DNA from: JBKECF01 sp047974375
Lineage (GTDB): Bacteria > Bacillota > Clostridia > Lachnospirales > CAMZNU01
Assembly: GCA_047974375.1 (NCBI GenBank)
Contig: JBKECF010000036.1
Location: 1-64,000 of the forward strand
Direction of reading: 5' to 3'
DNA length: 64,000 bases
The position numbers and the translations under genes were made by a program. A model generated the notes under the pieces. The model saw only the letters and a program-made list of their open reading frames with translations, ran no database searches and was not told the origin of the DNA. This document shows, piece by piece, positions 28,501 to 36,374 of this stretch (positions within the stretch are counted from its first letter, which is position 1; every line of letters starts with the position of its first letter).

Positions 28501-29098
28501 AATCCATGGCATTTCTATTTTCTTCCCAACTATCTCCATGAATTTCCTTAAAAACCTTTTTAAATTCTTCTGTTTTACCTTGTTTTGCGACATAACTTTC
28601 TAATCTTACTATTTTTAAGTCTTCGCCGTAGTAACCTAGGTGGTTATAAAATGCTTTAGCAAAAACTCGCAATATTGCTGAATTATCTCTATAGGTTCCG
28701 CCTATTGCGTCTATATTAAATAGTATTGTTTCTGTAGGCATGTCTGTGCATTGTTTAACTGTAGAATATAAAGTAGTATCTTCAAATTTATCATGGAAAT
28801 ATTCATAGGATTTTTTATTATCAACAATTTTATTGGCTAATATATAAGATAGTATTTTTAAAAAGTGAGATTTACCACTGCCATAAAAACCTGAAATCCA
28901 GACGCCTATGTTATTTGTAGGCACGTTAGCAGATTTAGAATAGGTATGGAAAAAGCTATGAAAGTGTTTTTCCAGTTCTTTTGTAACAACATATTCACTT
29001 AGTTCTTGCTTTAAGCTTTCTTCGTCATTTTGTGCAACTTTTATAACGCCGTTTATTGAACGTGTTATATCTTTTTCAAACATATTTTTTATTTGCAT
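25556..29098 (-). CDS. brxC: BREX P-loop ATPase BrxC
   Basis: 1180 residues, full length for BrxC. Typical N-terminus MQIKNMFEKDITRSINGVIK; Walker A in SGFYGSGKSHFLK (about 68-80); Walker B-like LLFMIDEVGQYI (about 255-266). Mid-region SSGERSLLECYQ and a long helical C-terminal part (about 930-1110) with coiled-coil character are as in the family. BrxC is needed for BREX defence and methylation. ATG follows AAAGGATGAT at 29109, giving 11 bases from brxB. Intact. Confidence 0.93.
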   Translation of the reverse strand: MQIKNMFEKDITRSINGVIKVAQNDEESLKQELSEYVVTKELEKHFHSFFHTYSKSANVPTNNIGVWISGFYGSGKSHFLKILSYILANKIVDNKKSYEYFHDKFEDTTLYSTVKQCTDMPTETILFNIDAIGGTYRDNSAILRVFAKAFYNHLGYYGEDLKIVRLESYVAKQGKTEEFKKVFKEIHGDSWEENRNAMDFFEDEVVQTLVQVLGISESSATNWINTEKTIDISVEILVQDIKEYIDTKEDNFRLLFMIDEVGQYINTNISMKLNLQTIVEQLGSICAGKSWVIVTSQEAIDTFASHSNTDFSGIMGRFNTKLSLTSSSADEVIKKRILKKNDDANDLLTMAYKKEHSVLKNLFSFDGNCTLNIKGFKDSEEYTTTYPFIPYQFIIIQKVFDAIRTYGIASKHQSSGERSLLECYQIATLKIKEMDENTLVPFYYFYDTVSNSLDTTVRRVIDRCEKTTNSGDGIEKLDINILKLLYLIRYIDDIPSNIDNIAILMITNIDADKIIIREEIKLSLERLIRSNYVARNGDKYSFLTDDEQKVARDIAQTEVSESDIRNSISETIYGEIYPYDKCKYNKYDFIYDKYIDSTIRGKSTNGVRLRIVTATGDLQGTDENQLIFTSDVNNEAIVVLSEDTFYYDELRKAMQILKFIKQRSMSQLPENERKIVDGYQKQSVALKNIAKEYIEKSIIDSKIYINGEKAKNTSNKPKDVLDKALKTLIESVYTKLSMVNTYYESDSQILEIINRSSNKNTAISGTGVENEEAIEEVSQWLELQNQLKMPVSMGEVQSRFQSIPYGWGEREIAGIVAKLILQQKVEVRYGGAKVSIDDRKLVDYLRKRSEIDSVKVIRIIPVDEKLIRDITKFYREYLGNMSIPAEEIKLSELTIDIFRQKLDKINVLLQNYNNYNYPDKDLVVSTRNLINNILSKKNDNTALFNNIVKKQDDLLDAKEDMEDVETFFRNQRDIFDKSRKTYETLEKERNYFASHEEIQNTLKEIIEIIREVKPYKSIKNLPELMVKANKFYDALLETKKTEVTGILTQCMSDIHTLVDDNPKLKDALTKADNKFSAKKTDINDTTSLTFLDAFIIQLMNLKDAISLDLEKTLKEISAREIKPSTPTQTPTKVIKNTIIRRYDLLNATRLNTKEDIDSYVEGIRKNLYNKLKDNDVIQIS

Positions 29099-29109
29099 AA
29101 TATCATCCT

Positions 29110-29661
29110 TTATAATAAATTAAATGCTCTATAGTAGTGCCCATCGTTAAATTTATCAAATAATTTTGGGCATGTACCGTCGTAAGATCCAGGGTAGAAA
29201 ACTACTACAGGTGTGTTTGAAAAATTTACTTGCATATTTTCCAGTAAGTTATGGGTGCGTATAAATGGAAAAACTTTGCCAATACCTATAATAATCACAA
29301 TATCAATATGTTGGTCTGGTTCGTATATTTTATTAATAAAAGCATCGGGTGTTGCTATTTTTTTTAGTTGAAATAGTAAATTATCCTTACCTTTTTTTTC
29401 TTCTAGCTTAGAAACCTTATTCAGTACACCTTTTTCTTCTAATATTTCTAGAAAAATTTGGTATAAATCATAAACCTTTAGGTTGTATTTTTCCTTTTTA
29501 TTATTTTTTAGATTTTGGATATAACTCCTTATTAACATTTCTTCCTTTGGTGGATAGCAAAAAAAGTGGAAGCCAACTTCATTGCTTAGGCCTTTGTTAT
29601 GTAAAAAGTTGCTATCTGAGAACCTTTCTGTGATTAAATCTAATTGTTCTTTTATATTCAT
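29110..29661 (-). CDS. brxB: BREX protein BrxB (DUF1788)
   Basis: 183 residues. MNIKEQLDLITERFSDSNFL, FHFFCYPPKEEMLIRSYI and the C-terminal VVFYPGSYDGTCPKLFDKF match BrxB (DUF1788) of type 1 BREX. Molecular role unknown, but required in tested systems. It starts 7 bases after the end of the brxA frame (TAG at 29669-29671), preceded by TTAGGAGCATA, and is followed closely by brxC. Confidence 0.93.
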   Translation of the reverse strand: MNIKEQLDLITERFSDSNFLHNKGLSNEVGFHFFCYPPKEEMLIRSYIQNLKNNKKEKYNLKVYDLYQIFLEILEEKGVLNKVSKLEEKKGKDNLLFQLKKIATPDAFINKIYEPDQHIDIVIIIGIGKVFPFIRTHNLLENMQVNFSNTPVVVFYPGSYDGTCPKLFDKFNDGHYYRAFNLL

Positions 29662-29668
29662 TATGCTC

Positions 29669-30179
29669 CTAACTCCAAGAGTTAAACGCTTTTAAAGCGA
29701 TTATGTCATTATTTTCTATTATTGTTTCTTTTAGTTTGTCAAATAAAAAGACATTGTTTAAAATAGTTGATTTACTTGTATCTAAATATTGGGTTTCAAT
29801 TAAAAATTTTTTTTAAGACTTGTTTTATTTTAGTAACAGTACTAGAGTTCCATTTTGATACGTCATCATTTTGCTCTTGGAGTCTATTAAAAAATTCGTT
29901 TAAATCCCTTTTGGAAAACGAGAAATATAGCCTTTCGTACTTATTTCCAATAACTAAAATCATAAAATTCCAAACCAGCCTATAGGTTCTCATCATGGCA
30001 TATGGATTTATTTGTTTTGCAATATCTGGATGGGCTGTAACTAATTCTTCCACTAAGGATGTGCTGTTTAAGGAGAGAATTCTCTTGTAACAAGTTTGAG
30101 TTATTCTTGGTATTTTTATTTCTTTAAATAAAAATTGTTCAGCAGTAAGAGTGTCGATATAGGGGATTGTGTTATCCAT
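29669..30179 (-). pseudogene. brxA: BREX protein BrxA (DUF1819) with a one-base frameshift
   Basis: From ATG 30179 (site GAAAGGATAAATAA) the frame gives 127 residues of BrxA (LTAEQFLFKEIKIPRITQTC, AMMRTYRLVWNFMILVIGNK, WNSSTVTKIKQVLKKIFN) and stops at 29796. The family's C-terminus then appears in another frame directly downstream: IETQYLDTSKSTILNNVFLF, ending ALKAFNSWS at TAG 29669. Removing one T from the run of five T (minus strand, 29802-29806, next to eight A) joins the two parts as VLKKILIETQYLD, restoring about 169 residues. So it is a slippage-prone homopolymer with an extra base: a true mutation, a phase-variable switch, a programmed slip, or an assembly error. Confidence 0.85.
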
Positions 30180-30224
30180 TTATTTATCCTTTCTTAACTG
30201 CTAGTTTATGTTTTTTCTATCCTT

Positions 30225-30253
30225 ATTCTAATTTAAATACGACTCTTTGACAA
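30225..30253 (-). promoter_or_regulatory. Sigma-A-type promoter for the BREX operon
   Basis: On the minus strand TTGTCA (30253-30248), a 17-base spacer and TAGAAT (30230-30225) lie 46 bases upstream of the brxA start. The boxes are near consensus and no other candidate is as good. Confidence 0.6.
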
Positions 30254-30280
30254 TAATTTATGGAAATCCATAAATTGTTG
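30251..30280. promoter_or_regulatory. Palindrome overlapping the BREX promoter -35 box
   Basis: AATTTATGGA-aa-TCCATAAATT (30255-30276) is perfect and extends to CAA/TTG at 30251-30253 and 30278-30280 with one mismatch. It overlaps the last three bases of the -35 box, a place where a bound protein would affect transcription. No BREX regulator gene is in the window. Confidence 0.5.
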
Positions 30281-30287
30281 GATTTAC

Positions 30288-30395
30288 AGTCAATAGACCT
30301 ATCCGTCAGTGGGGACTTGTACCCAAACTGAGCGGCGAATTAGACAGTCCCACCACCTATGCCAGTATTGAGGTGGTGGTCTAATTCTTACCGAT
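30288..30395 (-). repeat. Two-hairpin interspersed repeat, copy D
   Basis: On the minus strand it reads ATCGGTAAGAATTAGACC ... GGTCTATTGACT, full length and compact. It lies upstream of the BREX promoter and about 200 bases upstream of the kinase gene at 30599. The second hairpin has mismatches (TTTGGGTACAAGTCCCCACT side). Short open frames over this element (30299-30526) are not genes. Bases 30396-30598 otherwise hold only a T-rich leader and a ribosome site. Confidence 0.9.
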
Positions 30396-30598
30396 AAAAA
30401 AGGCAGAAAAGGCTTTTCTAAAATAGTTTTGCTCTTTTTCTTAAACTTAAATTTTTTTATTTGTTTCACCATAGCTCCATAACTTCTTTGATATTCACTT
30501 TTTTGTAATATATGAGTTGTAATCATGTAATTGCTTTTTTATTTTAAGTAATGTATGGTATAACAAAGACAGTAAATTGAAATTTTAGGGAGAAAATT

Positions 30599-32347
30599 AT
30601 GGTAAGAGTTAGAAACTATTTTAAAATGCTTACGATAAACAAAAAACTAATGTTAACCTATGTACCCATTGTGATTATAATGGTTATTTGTCTGGTCCAA
30701 TTTGGTACTACAATAAGAAAAAATTCAATTAAAGAATTGTGTGAAACAAAAGTACAGCTTTTAAAGCATGTATCTGACAAAATCGATTATTTGAATAAAA
30801 ATATTATTAATGTTTCAAATTCGTATTTATTTGATATAAATGTGCAAAAATTTTTGAATGTTGAATATGGCGAAAATTTATTTGATAGAAATATTCGATA
30901 TAGAAACATGGAAGAAACCATATCAGAACAAAAAAATGTATTTGGTAATCTTATACACTATACAACTATTTATGGCTTTGATGAGGACGCATATATTACA
31001 AATTCTCCAGTAAGTACTAAAGAAATGGATGATGCACGTGTTCTCGACTATATTGATGTGATAGGAAAGCGAAGTAGTCAGATTGTATGGATGGACACTA
31101 AGGAATATGGAGGCAAATATATATTTTCTGCCGCTCGATACATAATGAATGTAAGAACAGGCAAACCTAGTGGGATGATTATTTTTGATTATGAAGATAG
31201 TATGCTAGATGAAACATATAAAGACTATTTGAGCAATGAGGAAATTATGTATATAGTAAATGAAAATGGTCAAATACTGTCATCTTCTATAACTGATGCA
31301 TCAAAATATAAAGAAAAATTTAATTTACCATTAGGTGAAATGCTAGGATATGTAGAAGGATATTTTGAATTTGAAGAAAATGGGTCAATTTATTGTTTTG
31401 TCAAAAATAGCAGCTTTAACTTGTACGTAATAAGTGAATTGCCTACCCAGTTGGCAAGAGATTACTATCCCTTCGTTTTAAAATACTTTATAATATTTGT
31501 AATTCTACTAATTATTATTTATATTCTAATTACCATTAGTATGAGTAAATATATTACATACCCATTAAAAAAATTAATAATAAGCATGAAAAGATATAAA
31601 AATGCGGAAATAAGCTCAGATGAACTATGTTTAGAAAAAGTGAACTATGATGAAATAACGTACCTAGAAGAAGAGTATATAGAAATGATTGATAGACTTA
31701 ATAATCTTATTATTCAAATAGAATTAGAGCAAAAAGAGAAGAAAACATTGGAAATGAAAGCTTTGCAAAATCAAATTAATCCACATTTCCTTTACAATAC
31801 TTTACTATCTATACGTTATTTAAATAGAATAGGTGAACAGAAAAAAACCGATGAAAGCATTAAATGTTTAGTCGGACTATTAGTTAATCTATTTAGAAAA
31901 GATAAAGAAAACCATCTTATTGGAGATGAGCTAGAATTACTAAAAAATTATATTACCATACAACAATTACGATATGGCCACAATTTTGAAGTTGAGTACC
32001 ATTGCAAAGACGATGCCTTAGACAGCATTATTCCAAAATTGATTTTACAACCACTAATTGAAAATAGTATTTTTCACGGATTGAGCACTTATGAAGATGG
32101 CGGTAAAATTGACATTACTTTAGAAAAAAATGTCAATATGGTTTTTATTGTTATACGTGACAATGGTATCGGCCTTTTGAATAATAAACGTGCGAGAACT
32201 AAAGAGGTTTCACATGGTGTTGGACTAGAAAACACTAAAAAAAGACTGGAATTAAGTTATGGCAGTGACTTCATTTTCAATATCCGTGAAGATGAATACT
32301 GGACAACAAAAATTGAAATAGTAATACCATATGAGCGAGGTTTGTAA
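30599..32347 (+). CDS. YesM-type sensor histidine kinase
   Basis: 582 residues. Membrane segments at about 18-40 and 292-312 flank a Cache-like extracytoplasmic sensor; a HAMP-like segment follows (YITYPLKKLI). The phospho-acceptor is in INPHFLYNTLLSIRYLNR (His about 395) and the ATP site has ENSIFHGL and DNGIGLLNN. It starts after TTAGGGAGAAAATT. The response regulator gene begins 2 bases after its stop, so they are coupled. Together they probably sense an oligosaccharide outside the cell and switch on the importer/sulfatase operon at 33304. Confidence 0.9.
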   Translation: MVRVRNYFKMLTINKKLMLTYVPIVIIMVICLVQFGTTIRKNSIKELCETKVQLLKHVSDKIDYLNKNIINVSNSYLFDINVQKFLNVEYGENLFDRNIRYRNMEETISEQKNVFGNLIHYTTIYGFDEDAYITNSPVSTKEMDDARVLDYIDVIGKRSSQIVWMDTKEYGGKYIFSAARYIMNVRTGKPSGMIIFDYEDSMLDETYKDYLSNEEIMYIVNENGQILSSSITDASKYKEKFNLPLGEMLGYVEGYFEFEENGSIYCFVKNSSFNLYVISELPTQLARDYYPFVLKYFIIFVILLIIIYILITISMSKYITYPLKKLIISMKRYKNAEISSDELCLEKVNYDEITYLEEEYIEMIDRLNNLIIQIELEQKEKKTLEMKALQNQINPHFLYNTLLSIRYLNRIGEQKKTDESIKCLVGLLVNLFRKDKENHLIGDELELLKNYITIQQLRYGHNFEVEYHCKDDALDSIIPKLILQPLIENSIFHGLSTYEDGGKIDITLEKNVNMVFIVIRDNGIGLLNNKRARTKEVSHGVGLENTKKRLELSYGSDFIFNIREDEYWTTKIEIVIPYERGL

Positions 32348-32349
32348 AA

Positions 32350-33087
32350 ATGAAAATAATGATTGTTGATGATGAAAAGCCTATTAGGCAGTGGTTTAAG
32401 ATTATTTTGAGTGAAATTGATAAAGTGGAAGTTGTTGGCGATTTTTCAAATGGTAGAGATGCACTGGAAAAAATTGAAGAATTAAAACCGGATATCATTT
32501 TTACAGATATTCTCATGCCTATTATGAATGGTGTAGAATTAATTAAAAATGTGAAAAATCAATATCCTCATGTTGAAATTTTAATATTGAGCAACTACGA
32601 TGACTTCGAATATGTTTCTAAGGGATTAAAATATGGCGCTAGAGATTATCTACTAAAGGCACAATCTGACGACGAAGATATTATACAGTTTTTAAATGAA
32701 GTGGAATCTACTTGTAATATCACAAATATTGATATGCAAAATGAAATAGCGGATAATACAACCTTCGATAATGGTTGGGTAGTAAGTGAAATAAAAAAAT
32801 ATATAATTGATAACTATAACCAACCTATCACACTAGTATCTCTTGCGGAAAAATTCAATTATCACCCTGATTATTTATCGCAAATTTTCAAACAATATAC
32901 AGGTGAGAATTTTAAAACCTATCTAATAAATATTAAAATGGAGACAGCAAAGGAATTACTAAAAAGTGGGAACTACCTTGTAAAGGATATTGCCAGTATG
33001 CTTGGTTATTCTAATGAAATGTATTTTTCAACGGCTTTCAAAAATTATACAGGCGTGTCTCCTAGCCAGTTTGGAAAAATATTTTAA
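32350..33087 (+). CDS. YesN-type response regulator with AraC DNA-binding domain
   Basis: 245 residues, short for this family because the linker region between receiver and DNA-binding parts is only about 25 residues. Receiver: DDE at 7-9, phospho-acceptor Asp53 in FTDILMP, ILILSNYDDFEYV, Lys in YLLKAQ. AraC domain (about 145-245): VSLAEKFNYHPDYLSQIFKQ and VKDIASMLGYSNEMYFSTAF with the final FKNYTGVSPSQF. It is the intact partner of the kinase at 30599, unlike the truncated regulator at 189. Confidence 0.9.
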   Translation: MKIMIVDDEKPIRQWFKIILSEIDKVEVVGDFSNGRDALEKIEELKPDIIFTDILMPIMNGVELIKNVKNQYPHVEILILSNYDDFEYVSKGLKYGARDYLLKAQSDDEDIIQFLNEVESTCNITNIDMQNEIADNTTFDNGWVVSEIKKYIIDNYNQPITLVSLAEKFNYHPDYLSQIFKQYTGENFKTYLINIKMETAKELLKSGNYLVKDIASMLGYSNEMYFSTAFKNYTGVSPSQFGKIF

Positions 33088-33125
33088 ATATAAGAAAATT
33101 ATAAGTTTATAAGAAAATAAAATAT

Positions 33126-33185
33126 AAAGAAGTCTATTATAAAAAATCATATAAGGTTTTTGTAATAGACTTCTTTATTTTTTGT
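33126..33185 (+). terminator. Intrinsic terminator after the kinase/regulator pair
   Basis: AAAGAAGTCTATTA pairs with TAATAGACTTCTTT, followed by ATTTTTTT. It separates the two-component genes from the transporter operon, which must use its own promoter in 33186-33290. Confidence 0.75.
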
Positions 33186-33303
33186 ATTAAAATAGCAAAA
33201 CTTAAGAGCTAAAATATAAATATAAGCACAATTTAGTTTAATAATTCTTAGACTAAACACAAAAATATTAGTAAAAACTTACACAAAAAGGAGATGTAAA
33301 AAT

Positions 33304-34578
33304 ATGAAGGTGAAAAAAATTCTCGGTTTAGTATTTGTAGTAGGAATGGTAATGAGTACAGGGTGTAGTGCAAAAACATCAAGTGAATCAAAGGCTCCAG
33401 AGTCTTCATCAAAAGAAAAAACATTAACTGTATGGTCTAGAGGAAATGAAACGGACAGGCAATCCCAAGCTTTTAAAGATGCAGTTATACAATTTGAAGA
33501 ACAAGAGGGTGCAACCGTTGATTATCAAATTATACCTCATCCAGATGTTGTTACAAAATGGAATTCCGCTTTTGCGTCAGGCACAGCACCTGATGTAATG
33601 GATGTAGGAATTGTGCATATAGTAGAAAGAATAAACCTTGGGCATATAGTACCTTTGAATGATTTTGTTGATACATGGGCAGGTAAAGATGATATTTATC
33701 CTCAGATTTTAGATATAGGTACTATGAATGAAAATATTTATGCGATTGGTCATTTGCCGGACCCTCAAGTATTTATGTATAGAAAAGATATGTTTGCAGA
33801 GGCAGGCTTAGATCCAGAGACTCCACCTGCAAACTGGGATGAATTACTAGAATACGCTGAAAAATTAACAGTAAAAGATGAAGAAGGAAATATTACAAGA
33901 GGAGGAATTGCTGTCCCTACACAATCTTCCAGATTTATGGCTAGCATTTTGGTTAGACAAAATGAAGGTACTTTTGCTGATGAAACAACTGGTCTACCAA
34001 CTATGAACTCTAAAGAGGGCATTGAAACATTGGAATTTATGTCAAAACTACATGAATATTCTACAATTTTTGACAATGGCAAATCGGAAACTATTCCTTT
34101 ATTTTTAGATTCTGCAGCAATGGGTTATGTAGCGAACTCACAACTGGCAAACTATTTAGAGAAAAATCCAGATATGGTTGATAAAGTTGGTATTATAGCT
34201 GATGTACCAGGTAAAACTGATGCTGCTTGGTGTGGGGTGTGGTTCTACTCAATAACATCTCAAGCAGAAAATCCGGAATTAGCATGGAAATTTATTAATT
34301 TTATGACAAGTAAAGAAATACTTACAGATAGAATCGCATCTACAGGGCTGGCAACACCATTTGCGTCAACGGCTGAAGAATTTATTAAACTAGACCCTGT
34401 TTTAAACGAAGCGATTATCGGGGCTATTGAAGTTGGAGCAGGTAATCCAAAGGTATCATGGGCTCCGCTTTATGAAAAAGCATTAGATACAGCAGGAGAA
34501 GAAGTATTCTATGGAGTAAAGACTCCAGAAGAAGCATTAAATGATGCTCAGACGAAATTACTTGAAGAAATAGAGTAA
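33304..34578 (+). CDS. Extracellular sugar-binding lipoprotein (CUT1 ABC importer)
   Basis: 424 residues. Signal peptide with lipobox STGC (Cys about residue 22), then a Ser-rich linker. The mature domain starts LTVWSRGNETDRQSQAF and has the SBP family 1 pattern (AFASGTAPDVMDVG, PDPQVFMYRKDMFAEAGLDP, AWKFINFMTSKE). It differs from the LplA-type protein at 2813 and belongs with UgpB/MalE-like proteins. Start follows AAAAAGGAGATG. First gene of an operon with two permeases and a sulfatase. Confidence 0.88.
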   Translation: MKVKKILGLVFVVGMVMSTGCSAKTSSESKAPESSSKEKTLTVWSRGNETDRQSQAFKDAVIQFEEQEGATVDYQIIPHPDVVTKWNSAFASGTAPDVMDVGIVHIVERINLGHIVPLNDFVDTWAGKDDIYPQILDIGTMNENIYAIGHLPDPQVFMYRKDMFAEAGLDPETPPANWDELLEYAEKLTVKDEEGNITRGGIAVPTQSSRFMASILVRQNEGTFADETTGLPTMNSKEGIETLEFMSKLHEYSTIFDNGKSETIPLFLDSAAMGYVANSQLANYLEKNPDMVDKVGIIADVPGKTDAAWCGVWFYSITSQAENPELAWKFINFMTSKEILTDRIASTGLATPFASTAEEFIKLDPVLNEAIIGAIEVGAGNPKVSWAPLYEKALDTAGEEVFYGVKTPEEALNDAQTKLLEEIE

Positions 34579-34590
34579 GGAGGAACATTA

Positions 34591-35466
34591 TTGAAAGAAA
34601 GTAGGTATAAAAAATTTGAACTTACACCATATATAATGGTTTTACCATTTTTCTTGATATTTGTATATTTTTATATTGTTCCAGTTTTTAAAGTATTGCT
34701 AGATAGCTTTACAAATTATGATATGTTTACAAAAAGGGAATTTGTTGCTTTTGAAAACTATACTTATATGTTTAGTGACGAAATATTTCTTAAATCTATT
34801 AGGAACACATTTGTTTACACAATATGTACCCTAGTACCTGCACTTGCATTAGGGTTGGGGACTGCTCTGCTAGTGGGTAGTACCCTTATTAAAACGAAGT
34901 TTTCTAGAATGTTTATATTTATGCCACATGTATTGTCAATGGTTGCAATCTCTATGATTTGGCTTACAATGTATGAGCCTATTAATGGTATATTTAATAC
35001 TATTCTTGATTTCTTAGGATTCCAAAAGAAACAATGGCTGATGGATGTAAACACAGCAATGGTATCTTTGGTAGTTATGGGAATATGGAAAAGTACAGGT
35101 TATTATATGATTGTTTTTTTGTCTGGATTAAAAAATATTCCACTATCATATTATGAAGCTGCAAAAATTGATGGATCTAGTAGTTTTAATACATTTAGAA
35201 AAATAACTTTTCCTCTTTTAAATTCTACGTCATCGTTTTTATTTATAACAGGTGTTATAGCCTCTTTTAATGTATTTGAGCAAGTAAATATTATGACAAA
35301 TGGTGGGCCCATGTATGCAACAACTACAGTTGTACATCAAATTTATACTAAAGGCTTTACTGAGTATAAGCTGGGATACGCATCTGCTATGTCGGTGTTT
35401 ATGTTGGTTATAGTAGTTATTATTACGGCAATTAACTTTAAGCTAACAAGAAATGAAGAAGCTTAA
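34591..35466 (+). CDS. MalF/UgpA-type sugar ABC permease
   Basis: 291 residues with six predicted membrane segments. TTG start at 34591, chosen because GTAAGGAGGAAC lies at ideal spacing. N-terminal PYIMVLPFFLIFVYFYIVPV and the EAA loop YYEAAKIDGSSSFNTFRKIT (about 189-208) are characteristic. Twelve bases after the binding-protein gene. Works as a heterodimer with the next gene product; the ATPase is not encoded here. Confidence 0.9.
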   Translation: MKESRYKKFELTPYIMVLPFFLIFVYFYIVPVFKVLLDSFTNYDMFTKREFVAFENYTYMFSDEIFLKSIRNTFVYTICTLVPALALGLGTALLVGSTLIKTKFSRMFIFMPHVLSMVAISMIWLTMYEPINGIFNTILDFLGFQKKQWLMDVNTAMVSLVVMGIWKSTGYYMIVFLSGLKNIPLSYYEAAKIDGSSSFNTFRKITFPLLNSTSSFLFITGVIASFNVFEQVNIMTNGGPMYATTTVVHQIYTKGFTEYKLGYASAMSVFMLVIVVIITAINFKLTRNEEA

Positions 35467-35487
35467 TATTAAGAAAGCGAGTAGAAT

Positions 35488-36366
35488 ATGACACAGAGAA
35501 TAAAAACAAAAACTTGGCAAAAAATTGGACTTAGAATGTTGATTACTATTCTTGTATTGATTGTATTGTTTCCTCTCTTAATTATGGTAACAACTGCATT
35601 TAAGTCCGATGCTGAAGTTTCTAAGGGAATAATGCATATTTTTCCGGAAACATGGATGTTTAGTAATTTTAAAACAGCAATGCAACAAGGTAATTGGCTT
35701 ACATATTTTAAAAATAGTGCTATAATTACTGGAGTTGCTGTACCTTGTTCATTAATTATAAATTCCATGTCTGGATATGCTTTTGGTAGATTAAAATTTA
35801 AAGGCAATAAAATTATGTTTTACTTTGCTATGGTAGGTATGATGTTACCGATGCAAGTAATCATGATACCTGTTTTTCTCCAAATTAAACAATTTCCACT
35901 AGTTGGGGGTAATGATATGTTTGGGCTAGGTGGCGTTGGTCTTATTAATAATTTATGGGGGGTAATATTACCGCTGGTAGCTCATCCATTTGGTATGTTT
36001 ATGTGCCGTAATTATTATTTAGGATTTCCAAAGGAGCTAGACGAGGCAGCGAAAATTGACGGATGTTCAAAATGGAAAGTATATGTACATTTATATTTAC
36101 CAATAGGAAAACCAATTTTAGCAACACTATGCCTATTAAAAACAGTAGATACTTGGAATCAATACACATGGCCACTTTTAGTATTCAATACCAGCGAAAA
36201 CTATACAGTACAACTTGTGTTAAATAACTTTAAGAGTGAAAGTTTTACTCAATGGAACTACTTAATGGCGGCAACAATGTTGATCGTATTACCGATACTT
36301 GTTATGTTTGTATTTTTACAAAAGTATTTTGTTCAAGGCATAGCTACTACAGGTTTAAAAGATTAG
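35488..36366 (+). CDS. MalG/UgpE-type sugar ABC permease
   Basis: 292 residues, membrane permease. EAA loop ELDEAAKIDGCSKWKVYVHL (about 187-206) and C-terminal FLQKYFVQGIATTGLKD match the MalG group. It starts 21 bases after the first permease, with AAGAAAGCGAGTAGAAT upstream. The sulfatase gene follows after 8 bases. Confidence 0.9.
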   Translation: MTQRIKTKTWQKIGLRMLITILVLIVLFPLLIMVTTAFKSDAEVSKGIMHIFPETWMFSNFKTAMQQGNWLTYFKNSAIITGVAVPCSLIINSMSGYAFGRLKFKGNKIMFYFAMVGMMLPMQVIMIPVFLQIKQFPLVGGNDMFGLGGVGLINNLWGVILPLVAHPFGMFMCRNYYLGFPKELDEAAKIDGCSKWKVYVHLYLPIGKPILATLCLLKTVDTWNQYTWPLLVFNTSENYTVQLVLNNFKSESFTQWNYLMAATMLIVLPILVMFVFLQKYFVQGIATTGLKD

Positions 36367-36374
36367 GAGGTTTT

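Noticed and set aside
30299..30526. 75-codon open frame upstream of the BREX promoter
   Set aside because: Most of it is repeat copy D; start context is poor.
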